Shown: positions 4,464 to 11,787 of the stretch, in pieces
How the letters are laid out: each line of letters opens with the position of its first letter
Position numbering within the stretch: the stretch's first letter is position 1
DNA from: an uncultured Collinsella sp.
GTDB lineage: Bacteria; Actinomycetota; Coriobacteriia; Coriobacteriales; Coriobacteriaceae
Direction: 5' to 3'
Assembly: GCA_958415525.1 (NCBI GenBank)
Contig: CATYZE010000043.1
Span: 1-11,803, forward strand
DNA: 11,803 nt
Program-made: the position numbers and the translations under genes
The notes under the pieces: model-generated
What the model was told of the DNA's origin: nothing
Seen by the model: the letters and a program-made list of their open reading frames with translations, nothing else
Database searches by the model: none

Positions 4464-5645
4464 ATGAAAGAACTCTCCAACCGCACGGCAACGTTTACTG
4501 ATTCCGTCATCCGCCGCATGACGCGCATCTCCAATAAGTACGGCGCCGTTAACCTGTCGCAGGGCTTCCCCGACTTTGATCCCCCGGCGCAGCTGCTCGA
4601 TAGCCTCAGCACCATCGCCACCGACCCCAAGCCGCTTTACCACCAGTACTCCATCACCTGGGGCTCCCAGGCCATGCGTGAGGCGCTTGCCGCCAAGCAG
4701 GAGCACTTTATGGGCATGCCGGTCGACCCCAACCAGAATATCGTGGTCACCTGCGGCTCCACCGAAGCCATGATGGCCGCCATGATGACGGTCACGAACC
4801 CCGGCGACAAGGTCATTATCTTCTCGCCGTTCTACGAGAACTACGGCGCCGACACGATCCTTTCGGGTGCCGAGCCCATCTACGTGCCGCTCAACCCGCC
4901 CACATTCGATTTTGACCGAGAGACGCTCGAGGCAGCCTTCCGCGACAACGATCCCAAGGCCATCGTCCTGTGCAACCCTTCCAACCCTTGCGGCAAGGTC
5001 TTTACGCGCGAGGAGCTCACCTTTATCGCCGACCTCTGCAAAAAGTACGACGCCTACTGCATCACCGACGAGGTCTACGAGCACATCGTCTACGCGCCCC
5101 ACGAGCACGTGTACATGGCCACGCTGCCCGGCATGTTTGAGCGCACCATCAGCTGCAGCTCGCTGTCCAAGACCTACTCCATCACCGGCTGGCGCCTGGG
5201 CTACACCATCGCTCCTGCCGAAATCACCGAGCGCATCAAGAAGGTCCACGACTTCCTCACCGTAGGCGCCGCCGCTCCCCTGCAAGAGGCCGTCGTTACC
5301 GCCCTCAATTTCGACGATAGCTATTACCGGGAGGTCCTCGACCTCTACACCGCCAAGCGCGACCTATTCTGTCAGGGACTCGACAGCATCGGCCTCACGC
5401 ACAACGTGCCGCAGGGCGCCTACTACGTGATGATGGATATCTCGGAGTTTGGCTATGACAGCGACCTCGACTTCTGCGAGGACCTGGCCTCCAAGGTGGG
5501 CGTGGGCGCTGTTCCCGGATCGAGCTTCTTCCGCGAGCCCGTCAACCACCTCATCCGCTTCCACTTTGCCAAGCGAGACGAGACGCTTAACGCGGCGCTG
5601 GAGAACCTAAAGTCTCTGCGTGATAAAATCGAGCCGCGCGGGTAA
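4464..5645 (+). CDS. Class I pyridoxal-phosphate aminotransferase, 393 aa
   Basis: A fold-type I, AspC-like transaminase, cytosolic, exchanging the amino group between an amino acid and a 2-oxo acid. Key parts are 'LSQGFPDFDPP' (31-41), the phosphate-contact region 'CGSTEAMMAAMM' (97-108), Asn174 in 'NPSNPCG' (171-177), Asp202 and Tyr205 in 'TDEVYEH', the Schiff-base Lys236 in 'SSLSKTYSITGWRLGY' (232-247), and the carboxylate-binding Arg365 in 'LIRFHFA'. The 'NLSQGFPDF' signature resembles kynurenine/glutamine/methionine-type aminotransferases more than AspC itself, but substrate cannot be set from sequence. ATG at 4464 is used because AAAGGA is five bases upstream; an ATG at 4446 is possible. 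The gene stands alone with its own terminator. Length is normal. Confidence 0.93.
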   Translation: MKELSNRTATFTDSVIRRMTRISNKYGAVNLSQGFPDFDPPAQLLDSLSTIATDPKPLYHQYSITWGSQAMREALAAKQEHFMGMPVDPNQNIVVTCGSTEAMMAAMMTVTNPGDKVIIFSPFYENYGADTILSGAEPIYVPLNPPTFDFDRETLEAAFRDNDPKAIVLCNPSNPCGKVFTREELTFIADLCKKYDAYCITDEVYEHIVYAPHEHVYMATLPGMFERTISCSSLSKTYSITGWRLGYTIAPAEITERIKKVHDFLTVGAAAPLQEAVVTALNFDDSYYREVLDLYTAKRDLFCQGLDSIGLTHNVPQGAYYVMMDISEFGYDSDLDFCEDLASKVGVGAVPGSSFFREPVNHLIRFHFAKRDETLNAALENLKSLRDKIEPRG

Positions 5646-5669
5646 GGACGGTCAGTAACTAAAGGCACT

Positions 5670-5714
5670 AAAGAAACCTCGTGAACCCGTTGGGCCACGA
5701 GGTTTCTTTTTATA
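5670..5714 (+). terminator. Terminator after the aminotransferase gene
   Basis: A 14-bp perfect stem (5670-5683 with 5696-5709, arm AAAGAAACCTCGTG) is extended inside by CCC-GTT-GGG and followed by a T-rich tail ending at about 5711. The left arm begins with A's, so it could work weakly in both directions. It isolates the aminotransferase from the ROK kinase gene. Confidence 0.92.
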
Positions 5715-5740
5715 GCGACCTCATTTATTTTTTAGAGCGC

Positions 5741-5746
5741 TATACT
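5741..5746 (+). promoter_or_regulatory. Possible -10 element for the ROK kinase gene
   Basis: TATACT, five of six to the -10 consensus, lies 36 bases before the ATG at 5783, directly after the aminotransferase terminator. No good -35 box is seen at 16-18 bases upstream, so the promoter call is tentative. Confidence 0.4.
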
Positions 5747-5782
5747 TTAGTCACGGAGCAACTCGTCCCAGAGAGGAATACT

Positions 5783-6673
5783 ATGGCAGAGCAGCAGCTT
5801 ATCGGAGCGCTCGAGGCCGGCGGCACCAAGATGGTCTGCGCCACGGGCTATGCAGACGGCACGGTCCTGGAACGCGAGCAGATTGCGACCACGACCCCGC
5901 AGGAGACCGTTGAGGCCGTCAACGCATGGTTTGCCGACAAGGGCATCGCCGCGCTGGGCATCGGCGCCTTTGGCCCCACCGCAGTCAACCCTGCCTCGCC
6001 CCAATACGGCAAGATCCTGGAGACGCCCAAAACGGCATGGCACTACTTTGACCTGCTGGGCACCATCCAAAACGAGCTTAATATTCCCTGCGGCTACGCC
6101 ACCGACGTCAACGTCGCCTGCCTGGGCGAGGTCACCTTTGGTTGCGCCCAGGGCCTCACTGACGTGGTGTATCTGACCATCGGTACCGGCGTGGGCGCCG
6201 GCGTGCTCTCGGGCGGTAAGCTCGTGCACGGCATGATGCATCCCGAGGCCGGCCACATCCTGGTCACGCGCGACCCGCGCGACACCATTGGCGAGCACAG
6301 CGGCTGCCCCTTCCACGACAACTGCCTCGAGGGCCTCATCGCCGGTCCCGGCGTCAAAAAGCGCTGGGGTGGCAAGAGCGCCGGAGAGATGGCCGATGAC
6401 CCGGAGGCCATGGACCTTCTTGCCGGCTATCTGGCGCAGGCGCTCATGACCTACATCCTGTGCTACGCACCGCAGAAGATCGTCATCGGTGGCGGCGTGG
6501 CCGACCACACCCCCATCGTGCCGCTCGCGCGCAAGAAGTGCGCCGAGATGCTCAACGGCTACATCGTCACGCCCGAGATGGCCGACATCGATAGCTATAT
6601 CGTCAACAACAGCCTCGAGGGCAAACAGGGCATTATGGGCTGCTTGGCCCTGGGCGCACAGGCGCTTCAGTAA
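5783..6673 (+). CDS. ROK-family sugar kinase, fructokinase type, 296 aa
   Basis: Probably phosphorylates fructose, or a related hexose, at carbon 6 with ATP in the cytosol. It begins with the phosphate loop 'GALEAGGTK' (8-16). The catalytic base is Asp108 in 'ATDVNVACLGE', and the second nucleotide loop is 'TIGTGVGAG' (132-140). The ROK zinc site is visible as His158 in 'HPEAGH' plus Cys175, His178 and Cys181 in 'GCPFHDNCLEG'. 'IVIGGGVA' (233-240) is the adenosine-contact strand. The 'ALEAGGTKxVCA' start and long zinc loop match the Bacillus YdhR/GmuE fructokinase subgroup. Start at 5783 follows GAGAGGA; an in-frame upstream extension would begin inside the preceding terminator. Length is typical. 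No transporter or hydrolase neighbours hint at the sugar source. Confidence 0.92.
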   Translation: MAEQQLIGALEAGGTKMVCATGYADGTVLEREQIATTTPQETVEAVNAWFADKGIAALGIGAFGPTAVNPASPQYGKILETPKTAWHYFDLLGTIQNELNIPCGYATDVNVACLGEVTFGCAQGLTDVVYLTIGTGVGAGVLSGGKLVHGMMHPEAGHILVTRDPRDTIGEHSGCPFHDNCLEGLIAGPGVKKRWGGKSAGEMADDPEAMDLLAGYLAQALMTYILCYAPQKIVIGGGVADHTPIVPLARKKCAEMLNGYIVTPEMADIDSYIVNNSLEGKQGIMGCLALGAQALQ

Positions 6674-6755
6674 CAGACGCACCCGCAGGGCGTGGCGCGC
6701 ACGGCAAATCCGACCTACGGAACAACGCCATCACGCCTCATATAAGCCCTCAAAT

Positions 6756-6801
6756 AAAAAGGTCGCCTAGGACCAAACAATACGTCCTAGGCGGCTTTTT
6801 T
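6756..6801. terminator. Bidirectional terminator between convergent genes
   Basis: A 10-bp perfect core (CGCCTAGGAC at 6764-6773 with 6784-6793) is extended by a G-U and a G-C pair. It is flanked by AAAAA on the left and TTTTTT on the right, so it has a proper U tail on both strands. It serves the ROK kinase on the plus strand and the VanZ-family gene on the minus strand. The stop codon and last codon of the VanZ gene lie inside its right arm. Confidence 0.9.
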
Positions 6802-7236
6802 GGCGCACATCAGCGACCGTAAGAGATATCGGAGCACAACACCCGTTGCCGCTCCACAGCAGTCGATCATCACATCGGTGATCATGCCGGCACGTCCCGG
6901 CACAAAGAGCTGAATCGTCTCGTCGATGGAGGGAACGAGCAGCAGGAACACCGCCGTGGGCAGCAGCACGTCAAAGGTGCGCCGCCCCTCATAATCAAAG
7001 GCATGCGTTGCCAGGATGCCGAGCACCATATACTCGGTAAAATGCGCGCACTTGCGAACAACAAAGTTGGTCACCCATGCATATGGAAGTCCCACGCCGT
7101 GCACGAAGCCGCGGATAGCTTCCATGACCGTTAGGCTCAGCGAGCCCGACCCCGAGCCGGGAACCAGCGAATTGCCCCAGATCAAGAGCGCCATCAGGCA
7201 GGTCACAACCGCCCATTTTCGATTGATCTTAACCAT
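6787..7236 (-). CDS. VanZ-family membrane protein, 149 aa
   Basis: A small integral membrane protein with three or four predicted helices at about residues 8-26, 65-78, 88-104 and 122-140. The two VanZ signatures are present: 'RKCAHFTEYMVLG' (61-73) and 'DETIQLFVPGRAGMITDV', then 'DCCG' (105-128). VanZ itself gives low-level teicoplanin resistance in enterococci; most chromosomal members have no established role, so no resistance is claimed. The ATG at 7236 lies seven bases after the stop of the upstream gene, and the only good Shine-Dalgarno (GGAGG) lies inside that gene, 12 bases from the start. Translation is therefore probably coupled. The 3' end is embedded in the shared terminator. Confidence 0.9.
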   Translation of the reverse strand: MVKINRKWAVVTCLMALLIWGNSLVPGSGSGSLSLTVMEAIRGFVHGVGLPYAWVTNFVVRKCAHFTEYMVLGILATHAFDYEGRRTFDVLLPTAVFLLLVPSIDETIQLFVPGRAGMITDVMIDCCGAATGVVLRYLLRSLMCAKKAA

Positions 7237-7243
7237 GCAGAAG

Positions 7244-8644
7244 TTATGCCTCCGCGCGGAGCGGGGCGAAGCTGGCGGTACCGCCCTCGATAACGCTCAG
7301 ATAGGCACGGCCCGTACGCTTGGCGGTAGAGGACTGCAGGCGCTCGATCTCTTCCTCGAGGATCTGATTGACGCGCTCGTGACGACGATTTTCCATAATG
7401 CCGGCGGCAATAGCCTCGGCCCGCTCGATGCCCTCGCGCGAGATACGGGCGGTATCCTCGGGGAACACAGCGCTGTGACGGCCGACATAGGCGGGTGCAG
7501 CAGGCTGAGGGACAGCGACGGGAGCGGGAGCTGCAACAGGAGCCGGCTCGTCGATCTCGTCCAGAATCGCGGTGGCGGCGGCCCACATGCCCTCGTGGCC
7601 CGAGTAATCGGCCATGGGGACATCAACCTCGAGCGAGGCATCCGGAAGGTCGCCGGTGTCAATGCGATCTTGGGCATCAATCGATGCGGTGATGGCTGCA
7701 GGCTCATCGAGGTCATCGAGATCGATGTCCGCGGCACCGGAGATGATAGGCATGCTGGCGAGGTTTGCGTTGTACGGCGCAGCCTCAGCCGCCTGCTGCT
7801 GGGCAGGAGCGCCCCAAAGCGAGCTTTCGGCGGCACGGCGGGCGGCAACGGCCTCCTCGTCCGCGGTCATGGCTTCATCAACGTACGAATTATCGGCAGA
7901 AGCGTTCGCGTCCGCCGAGGTAGCGCTGTAGGCGTTATTGGCTGCCGCGTTGGCAACGAGTGCCACGAAAGCCGCCGTGCTGCCCGCAGGGGCGGCCTGG
8001 GAGCCCGACACGGCGCGTGCCGCGGCGGCGATGTCATCGCGATTGAAGGAGCCGGTCTGCCCGCCGTTGGTGAGCTCGTCGATGGCGACTTGATAGACGT
8101 CGCGCGAGTGTGCAGGGTCGCAGCTCACCGGCGAATCGTCATCGAGCATACTGTCGATCATGGACCAAGCCTCGTCCTCGTCCATAGCATCTGCGGCTCG
8201 AGCGATGGTAGGAACACCATCATCGGCATGACGGCGCTGGAACGCACCGGTCAGGCCGGAAAGGAATGCCGAGGTAGACTGCTCCGACTGAGCCTGAGAA
8301 GCAGAAGCCGCAGCGTATGGAGTCGCATCCTGCTGCTGAGCTGGAATCGAGGCGGTCTTGAACTCGCTTTGATGCTGATTGAGATTGGCGGCACCGCCCA
8401 TGGCATCGAGCTGGAACAGACGCTCTTCACGCTGCGCACGGTACTCGGAGATGCCCAGCGAGGCGGCATAGATACCCACGCCTGCCACCGCGCCCACGGC
8501 GAAGGGAACCGCACCAGCCACGACCGTCTCGTTCACCGACGAAAACGGCAGCGTCGCGGCATACATAACCACGGGAGCGGCAAGGCCGATCCCGCACGAA
8601 AGTCCGGCAAGGACTGCTCGTTGTGTTGCATCAGAAGAAGCCAT
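7244..8644 (-). CDS. Unrecognised membrane-anchored Ala-rich protein, 466 aa
   Basis: I do not recognise a family. The ATG at 8644 has GGGGAG five bases upstream and is preferred to a TTG at 8671. Two hydrophobic helices lie near the N-terminus, about residues 10-33 and 41-64. The remaining 400 residues are polar, rich in Ala, Asp, Glu, Gln and Ser, and low-complexity in parts, and look largely disordered and cytoplasmic. Notable spots are an acidic stretch ending in 'SMLDDD', a Pro/Ala run before 'YVGRHSAVFPEDTARISREG', and a charged helix near the C-terminus (ENRRHERVNQILEEEIERLQ) that may be a short coiled coil. The end is 'SVIEGGTASFAPLRAEA'. It is co-transcribed with the VanZ-family gene. 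A scaffold or envelope-associated adaptor is conceivable, but nothing fixes it. Confidence 0.82.
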   Translation of the reverse strand: MASSDATQRAVLAGLSCGIGLAAPVVMYAATLPFSSVNETVVAGAVPFAVGAVAGVGIYAASLGISEYRAQREERLFQLDAMGGAANLNQHQSEFKTASIPAQQQDATPYAAASASQAQSEQSTSAFLSGLTGAFQRRHADDGVPTIARAADAMDEDEAWSMIDSMLDDDSPVSCDPAHSRDVYQVAIDELTNGGQTGSFNRDDIAAAARAVSGSQAAPAGSTAAFVALVANAAANNAYSATSADANASADNSYVDEAMTADEEAVAARRAAESSLWGAPAQQQAAEAAPYNANLASMPIISGAADIDLDDLDEPAAITASIDAQDRIDTGDLPDASLEVDVPMADYSGHEGMWAAATAILDEIDEPAPVAAPAPVAVPQPAAPAYVGRHSAVFPEDTARISREGIERAEAIAAGIMENRRHERVNQILEEEIERLQSSTAKRTGRAYLSVIEGGTASFAPLRAEA

Positions 8645-8779
8645 GAGCTCTCCCCATCTTCCAGCACCCAAATCGCATCATTCAGTTGGCTGCGCGAGAG
8701 AAGATGAAGCGGGGCTATGCCCCAAAGCAACGGTATATGGTTCGTTTCATCTGCGTTTTCCGTCGCGAAGCTTAAAAGC

Positions 8780-8808
8780 TATTATGCGAAACCGCCCTGT
8801 CGATTGCA
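8780..8808 (-). promoter_or_regulatory. Predicted promoter of the membrane protein/VanZ operon
   Basis: On the minus strand TTGCAA (8803-8808) and CATAAT (8780-8785, five of six) are spaced by 17 bases, giving a start near 8773 and a leader of about 130 bases. The leader contains a short GGGGC-ATA-GCCCC hairpin (8710-8722). No other feature was found in the 313-bp gap 8645-8957 apart from this and the rho terminator. Confidence 0.6.
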
Positions 8809-8887
8809 AGCGACGATGTCGGATTGAAACGGGAAACCTGCTGCTCGTCGGTCTTACGGTCAAAAATAAGCGCGGAGCGGCGCTATG

Positions 8888-8920
8888 GAAAAGGGCCGAG
8901 GCTCAAAGCCCCGACCCTTT
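8888..8920 (-). terminator. Intrinsic terminator of rho
   Basis: Read on the minus strand, AAAGGGTCGGGGC and GCCTCGGCCCTTT form a continuous 13-bp stem with two G-U pairs and a 5-base loop, ending in CTTTTCC. On the plus strand the same bases give two C-A mismatches, so the structure is built for the minus strand. It lies about 38 bases after the rho stop. Confidence 0.8.
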
Positions 8921-8957
8921 ATCGCATTGATGACTATCGCTGCGCGTGGATGACAAC

Positions 8958-11531
8958 CTAGAACGTCTGCTCGTAGTCGCTGTGTTTTTTGGCCGAACGC
9001 ACCAGGAACTCCTGGTTGGTGTTGGTGCCCTTAAGACCCTTGATAAACGATGCGGCTGCGCGCTCGGTGTTGTTCATGCCGGCAAGAATGCGACGCAGAC
9101 CAAAGACAAACGGGCGCATCTGCTCGTCGACCAACAGGTCCTCGTTACGTGTACCGGAGGCAACGGGGTCGATAGCCGGGAAGATGCGGCGGTCGGCCAG
9201 GTCGCGGTCGAGCTTAAGCTCCATGTTGCCGGTGCCCTTGAACTCCTCGAAAATGACCTCGTCCATCTTGGAACCGGTGTCGATGAGGGCAGAGGCCAGG
9301 ATGGTGAGCGAGCCGCCGTTCTCGATATTGCGGGCTGCACCCAGGAAGCGCTTGGGCGGATACAGTGCCGCCGAATCGACGCCGCCCGAAAGGATGCGGC
9401 CCGAGGCGGGCGCCGCCAAGTTGTAGGCGCGGGCGAGGCGCGTGATGGAGTCGAGCACCACCACGACGTCGCCACCCAGCTCTACGATGCGCTTGGCGCG
9501 CTCGATGACGAGCTCTGCCACGCGGGTGTGGTTGTCGGCAGGCATATCGAAGGTCGACGCCACAACCTCGCCCTTGATGGAACGCTGCATATCGGTGACC
9601 TCTTCGGGGCGCTCGTCGACGAGCAGACAGATGAGGTGCACCTCGGGGTTGTTAATCGAGATAGACTGGCAAATCTTCTTAAGGATCGTGGTCTTGCCGG
9701 CCTTAGGCGGGGACACGATCAGGCCACGCTGACCCTTGCCGATCGGCGACACGATGTCGATGGCGCGGCCGGTAATGGAGTCCTTGCCGTGCTCCATGCG
9801 CAGCGGCTCGTTGGGATAGACCGGGGTGAGGTCGCCGAACTTGGGACGGTTGCGAATCTGCTCGGGGTCCAGACCGTTGACGGTCGTGATTTTGGCGAGG
9901 CCGGCGCGCTTGTCGCCGCCGCGCGAAGGACGCAGCGAGCCCTCGATGACATCACCCGTGCGCAGACGTGCGGAGCGGATGAGGTAGGCGGGCACGAAGG
10001 CGTCGTCGTTGGACTTCATGTAGCCATGGGCGTGGATGATGCCGGAGCTGTCCGGGCGAATCTGCAGAATGCCCCTGATATCGCGGAAGCCCTCGGCCTT
10101 CGCGGCGGTAATGTAGATCTCCTCGACGAGCTCGGCTTTCTTCTTGCCGGTCGTCTCGATCTCGAACTCCTTGGCCTTTTCGCGCAGCTCGGCGACCTTC
10201 ATGGCAGCGAGCTCCTCACGCGAAAGCGTGGGCTCGGTGGGGGCGGCATTACGCTCCTTGTTGCGCTGTTTGCGATCGCGCTGACGGTTGCGGCGGTCGT
10301 TGTTGCGGTCGTCCTTGCGCTCGTTGCGCTCGTCGTTGCGCTTGTGCTGGCGACGGTTGGGGCGAGCGCCGTCTTCGCCCTCGGCGGGCGCGGCGCCATC
10401 GGTTGCGGCGGCGTCAACATTGGCTGCAGCGGCGTCATTGGCCTCGGCGCTGGAATCGACCTTCGCTTCGACATCAGCCTGCTGCTCGGCGGCCTTGGCC
10501 TTAACGGACTTCTTGCGACCGCGCTTGGTCTTCTCGGATGCAGGCTGTTCGACGTCCTGGGGCTCGGCGGCATCAGTCGATGCATCGGTGGTCGTCTCGG
10601 CGGAATCCTCGGACGCACCCTTCTTGGCAGCCTTAGCCTTGGACGTGCGCTTAGCAGCAGTGCGACGGCTGCGACCGGGACGGACGTCGGCGGAATCGAC
10701 ATCGGCAGAAACGGCCTCGGAAGTCGTAGCATCCTGGACAGGTGCATCGGCAGCAGTTGAGGACTTGGCGGTCGCCGCAGCATCCCGAGCGGCGGCGGCT
10801 GCGGCTGCGGCCTTCTCGGCCTCGACAAAGGCCTTGGGCTTGCGACCGCGACGGTGCGGGCGCAAAGCCGGATCGACAACGGGAACTTCGTTGGCCTCGA
10901 CAGGCGCAGCGGGCTCAACAGGCGATGTGCCCTCCCCTGCCGCGGAACGGACCGAAGCCTCAGTGAGCTCGGGGGTTACCTGATCGGCAACCTGCTCGGC
11001 CTTAGCAGCCGTGCGACGGCGTGTGCGCGGTGCCGGCTTCTCGGTCGGCAGGTCGGCGGCAGGGGTCTCGATGGCGGCAGGCGTCTCGGGCACTGACGGA
11101 GCTGCAAGCTCGGTCAGAGCCGCGGCCTCGCGCTCGGCAGCACGACGGCGGGCGCGCACCACCTGAGCCTCGCTAATCTGCGCCAACGCACGTGCCTGCG
11201 CGACCTCATCGGAAATCGGCGCCGAGGAGTCAGCCGCAACGGTGCGCTTGGCGCGCGTCGTGCGCGTGGTACGGCGCTTGGGCTTGGTGACCTCCTCGCC
11301 GTCAGCGGCAGGCTTGGCCGTGCGGCGCGTGCGCTTGGGCTTTGCCGGAGCAGCCTCCTCACCGGTTGCAGGCACGGCCTTCTCAGCCGCTACAGGCATA
11401 GGCGTCGAAGCAGCCTTAGGCGTCTCAGGAGCCGAGGCTTGCGCGGGCGCCGCGACCTGGTCCGACGCAACCGGTGCAGCGGGAGCGGCTTGCGTCGTCG
11501 TTATTTCGTTTTCTTGCTGTTGATCAGACAC
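8958..11531 (-). CDS. rho: Transcription termination factor Rho with long N-terminal extension, 857 aa
   Basis: A hexameric RNA-dependent ATPase that loads on untranslated RNA and releases RNA polymerase. The conserved part is complete: Rho N-terminal helical domain (LSREELAAMKVAELREKAKE, 436-472), cold-shock RNA-binding domain (about 480-558), and RecA-type ATPase (570-857). Walker A is 'SPPKAGKT' (607-614), catalytic Glu640 is in 'VDERPEE', Walker B Asp694 in 'VVVLDSITR', the Q/R-loop region 'SGGVDSAALYPPKRFLGAAR' (715-734), and arginine-finger candidate Arg795 in 'SGTRNEDLL'. Residues 1-430 are an Ala/Pro/Arg-rich, mostly disordered extension with AT-hook-like motifs (RRGRKPK at 227-233, KRGRKK at 336-341) and an Arg/Asn/Asp tract at 391-427. 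Escherichia coli Rho is 419 residues. The GTG start is forced by an in-frame TGA three codons upstream; its Shine-Dalgarno is weak. Confidence 0.96.
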   Translation of the reverse strand: MSDQQQENEITTTQAAPAAPVASDQVAAPAQASAPETPKAASTPMPVAAEKAVPATGEEAAPAKPKRTRRTAKPAADGEEVTKPKRRTTRTTRAKRTVAADSSAPISDEVAQARALAQISEAQVVRARRRAAEREAAALTELAAPSVPETPAAIETPAADLPTEKPAPRTRRRTAAKAEQVADQVTPELTEASVRSAAGEGTSPVEPAAPVEANEVPVVDPALRPHRRGRKPKAFVEAEKAAAAAAAARDAAATAKSSTAADAPVQDATTSEAVSADVDSADVRPGRSRRTAAKRTSKAKAAKKGASEDSAETTTDASTDAAEPQDVEQPASEKTKRGRKKSVKAKAAEQQADVEAKVDSSAEANDAAAANVDAAATDGAAPAEGEDGARPNRRQHKRNDERNERKDDRNNDRRNRQRDRKQRNKERNAAPTEPTLSREELAAMKVAELREKAKEFEIETTGKKKAELVEEIYITAAKAEGFRDIRGILQIRPDSSGIIHAHGYMKSNDDAFVPAYLIRSARLRTGDVIEGSLRPSRGGDKRAGLAKITTVNGLDPEQIRNRPKFGDLTPVYPNEPLRMEHGKDSITGRAIDIVSPIGKGQRGLIVSPPKAGKTTILKKICQSISINNPEVHLICLLVDERPEEVTDMQRSIKGEVVASTFDMPADNHTRVAELVIERAKRIVELGGDVVVVLDSITRLARAYNLAAPASGRILSGGVDSAALYPPKRFLGAARNIENGGSLTILASALIDTGSKMDEVIFEEFKGTGNMELKLDRDLADRRIFPAIDPVASGTRNEDLLVDEQMRPFVFGLRRILAGMNNTERAAASFIKGLKGTNTNQEFLVRSAKKHSDYEQTF

Positions 11532-11635
11532 AGTGTTTGCTCAACTTTCTTTTCAAGCCCTGTGATCACATGCTCCCTGCATAAACCTTCAGGGCGGCTA
11601 AACAGTCTAGTTCCGTTCAAAACGACGGACATCAT
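11501..11635 (-). CDS. Possible 44-codon leader ORF overlapping the rho start
   Basis: On the minus strand ATG at 11635 (or 11632) opens a 44-codon frame that starts MMSVVLNGTRLFSRPEGLCR, passes through 'EHVITGLEKKVEQTLCLI', and stops 31 bases inside rho in another frame. It lies wholly downstream of the predicted rho promoter, so it would be on the rho message. Its composition is protein-like, but no strong Shine-Dalgarno precedes it. It could couple to, or compete with, rho translation, or be chance. Confidence 0.25.
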   Translation of the reverse strand: MMSVVLNGTRLFSRPEGLCREHVITGLEKKVEQTLCLINSKKTK

Positions 11636-11674
11636 TGATCTGTATCGAGATGATTGCGTCAACTACGCAGCGTT

Positions 11675-11702
11675 AGTGTAACACAACCGCCGCCACCTGC
11701 AA
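11675..11702 (-). promoter_or_regulatory. Predicted promoter of rho
   Basis: On the minus strand TTGCAG (11697-11702) and TACACT (11675-11680) are separated by 16 bases. The start site would be near 11668, giving a leader of about 137 bases. Rho genes in other bacteria are often autoregulated through the leader. Small stems such as TCCGT/ACGGA and CCCTG/CAGGG can form in it. Confidence 0.5.
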
Positions 11703-11704
11703 CT

Positions 11705-11755
11705 TAGTCATCGGGGACGTTCATAAACGACTAGTCAAAAGGGACACTCCTTGAT
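11705..11755. repeat. Imperfect 27-bp-spaced direct repeat upstream of rho
   Basis: TAGTCA-NNN-GGGAC occurs at 11705-11718 and again at 11732-11745; over 18 bases the copies match at 13. The palindrome GACTAGTC overlaps the second copy. It lies just upstream of the rho promoter. It could be a regulator site or part of a dispersed intergenic repeat. Confidence 0.4.
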
Positions 11756-11787
11756 TATCAACTTCATCCGAACACCTCCCACATTCA

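Noticed and set aside
4326..5285. 319-codon open frame on the minus strand
   Set aside because: Shadow of the aminotransferase, whose PLP motifs are intact; it also runs into the tRNA promoter.
5747..6682. 311-codon open frame on the minus strand
   Set aside because: Shadow of the ROK kinase, which carries the full phosphate loop and zinc site.
7016..8707. 563-codon open frame on the plus strand
   Set aside because: It lies opposite the VanZ-family gene and the membrane protein, which have good Shine-Dalgarno sites, membrane helices and a shared operon structure. The product is Gly/Arg-rich without motifs.
8946..10760. 604-codon open frame on the plus strand opposite rho
   Set aside because: The opposite strand is a clear Rho protein with all catalytic motifs. 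Long antisense frames are expected in GC-rich, Ala/Arg-rich coding sequence, and the plus-strand product shows no domain.
11752..11784. Ten-codon minus-strand ORF after a GGGAGG site upstream of the rho promoter
   Set aside because: It is too short to support, lies upstream of the predicted promoter, and its context is cut by the window edge.
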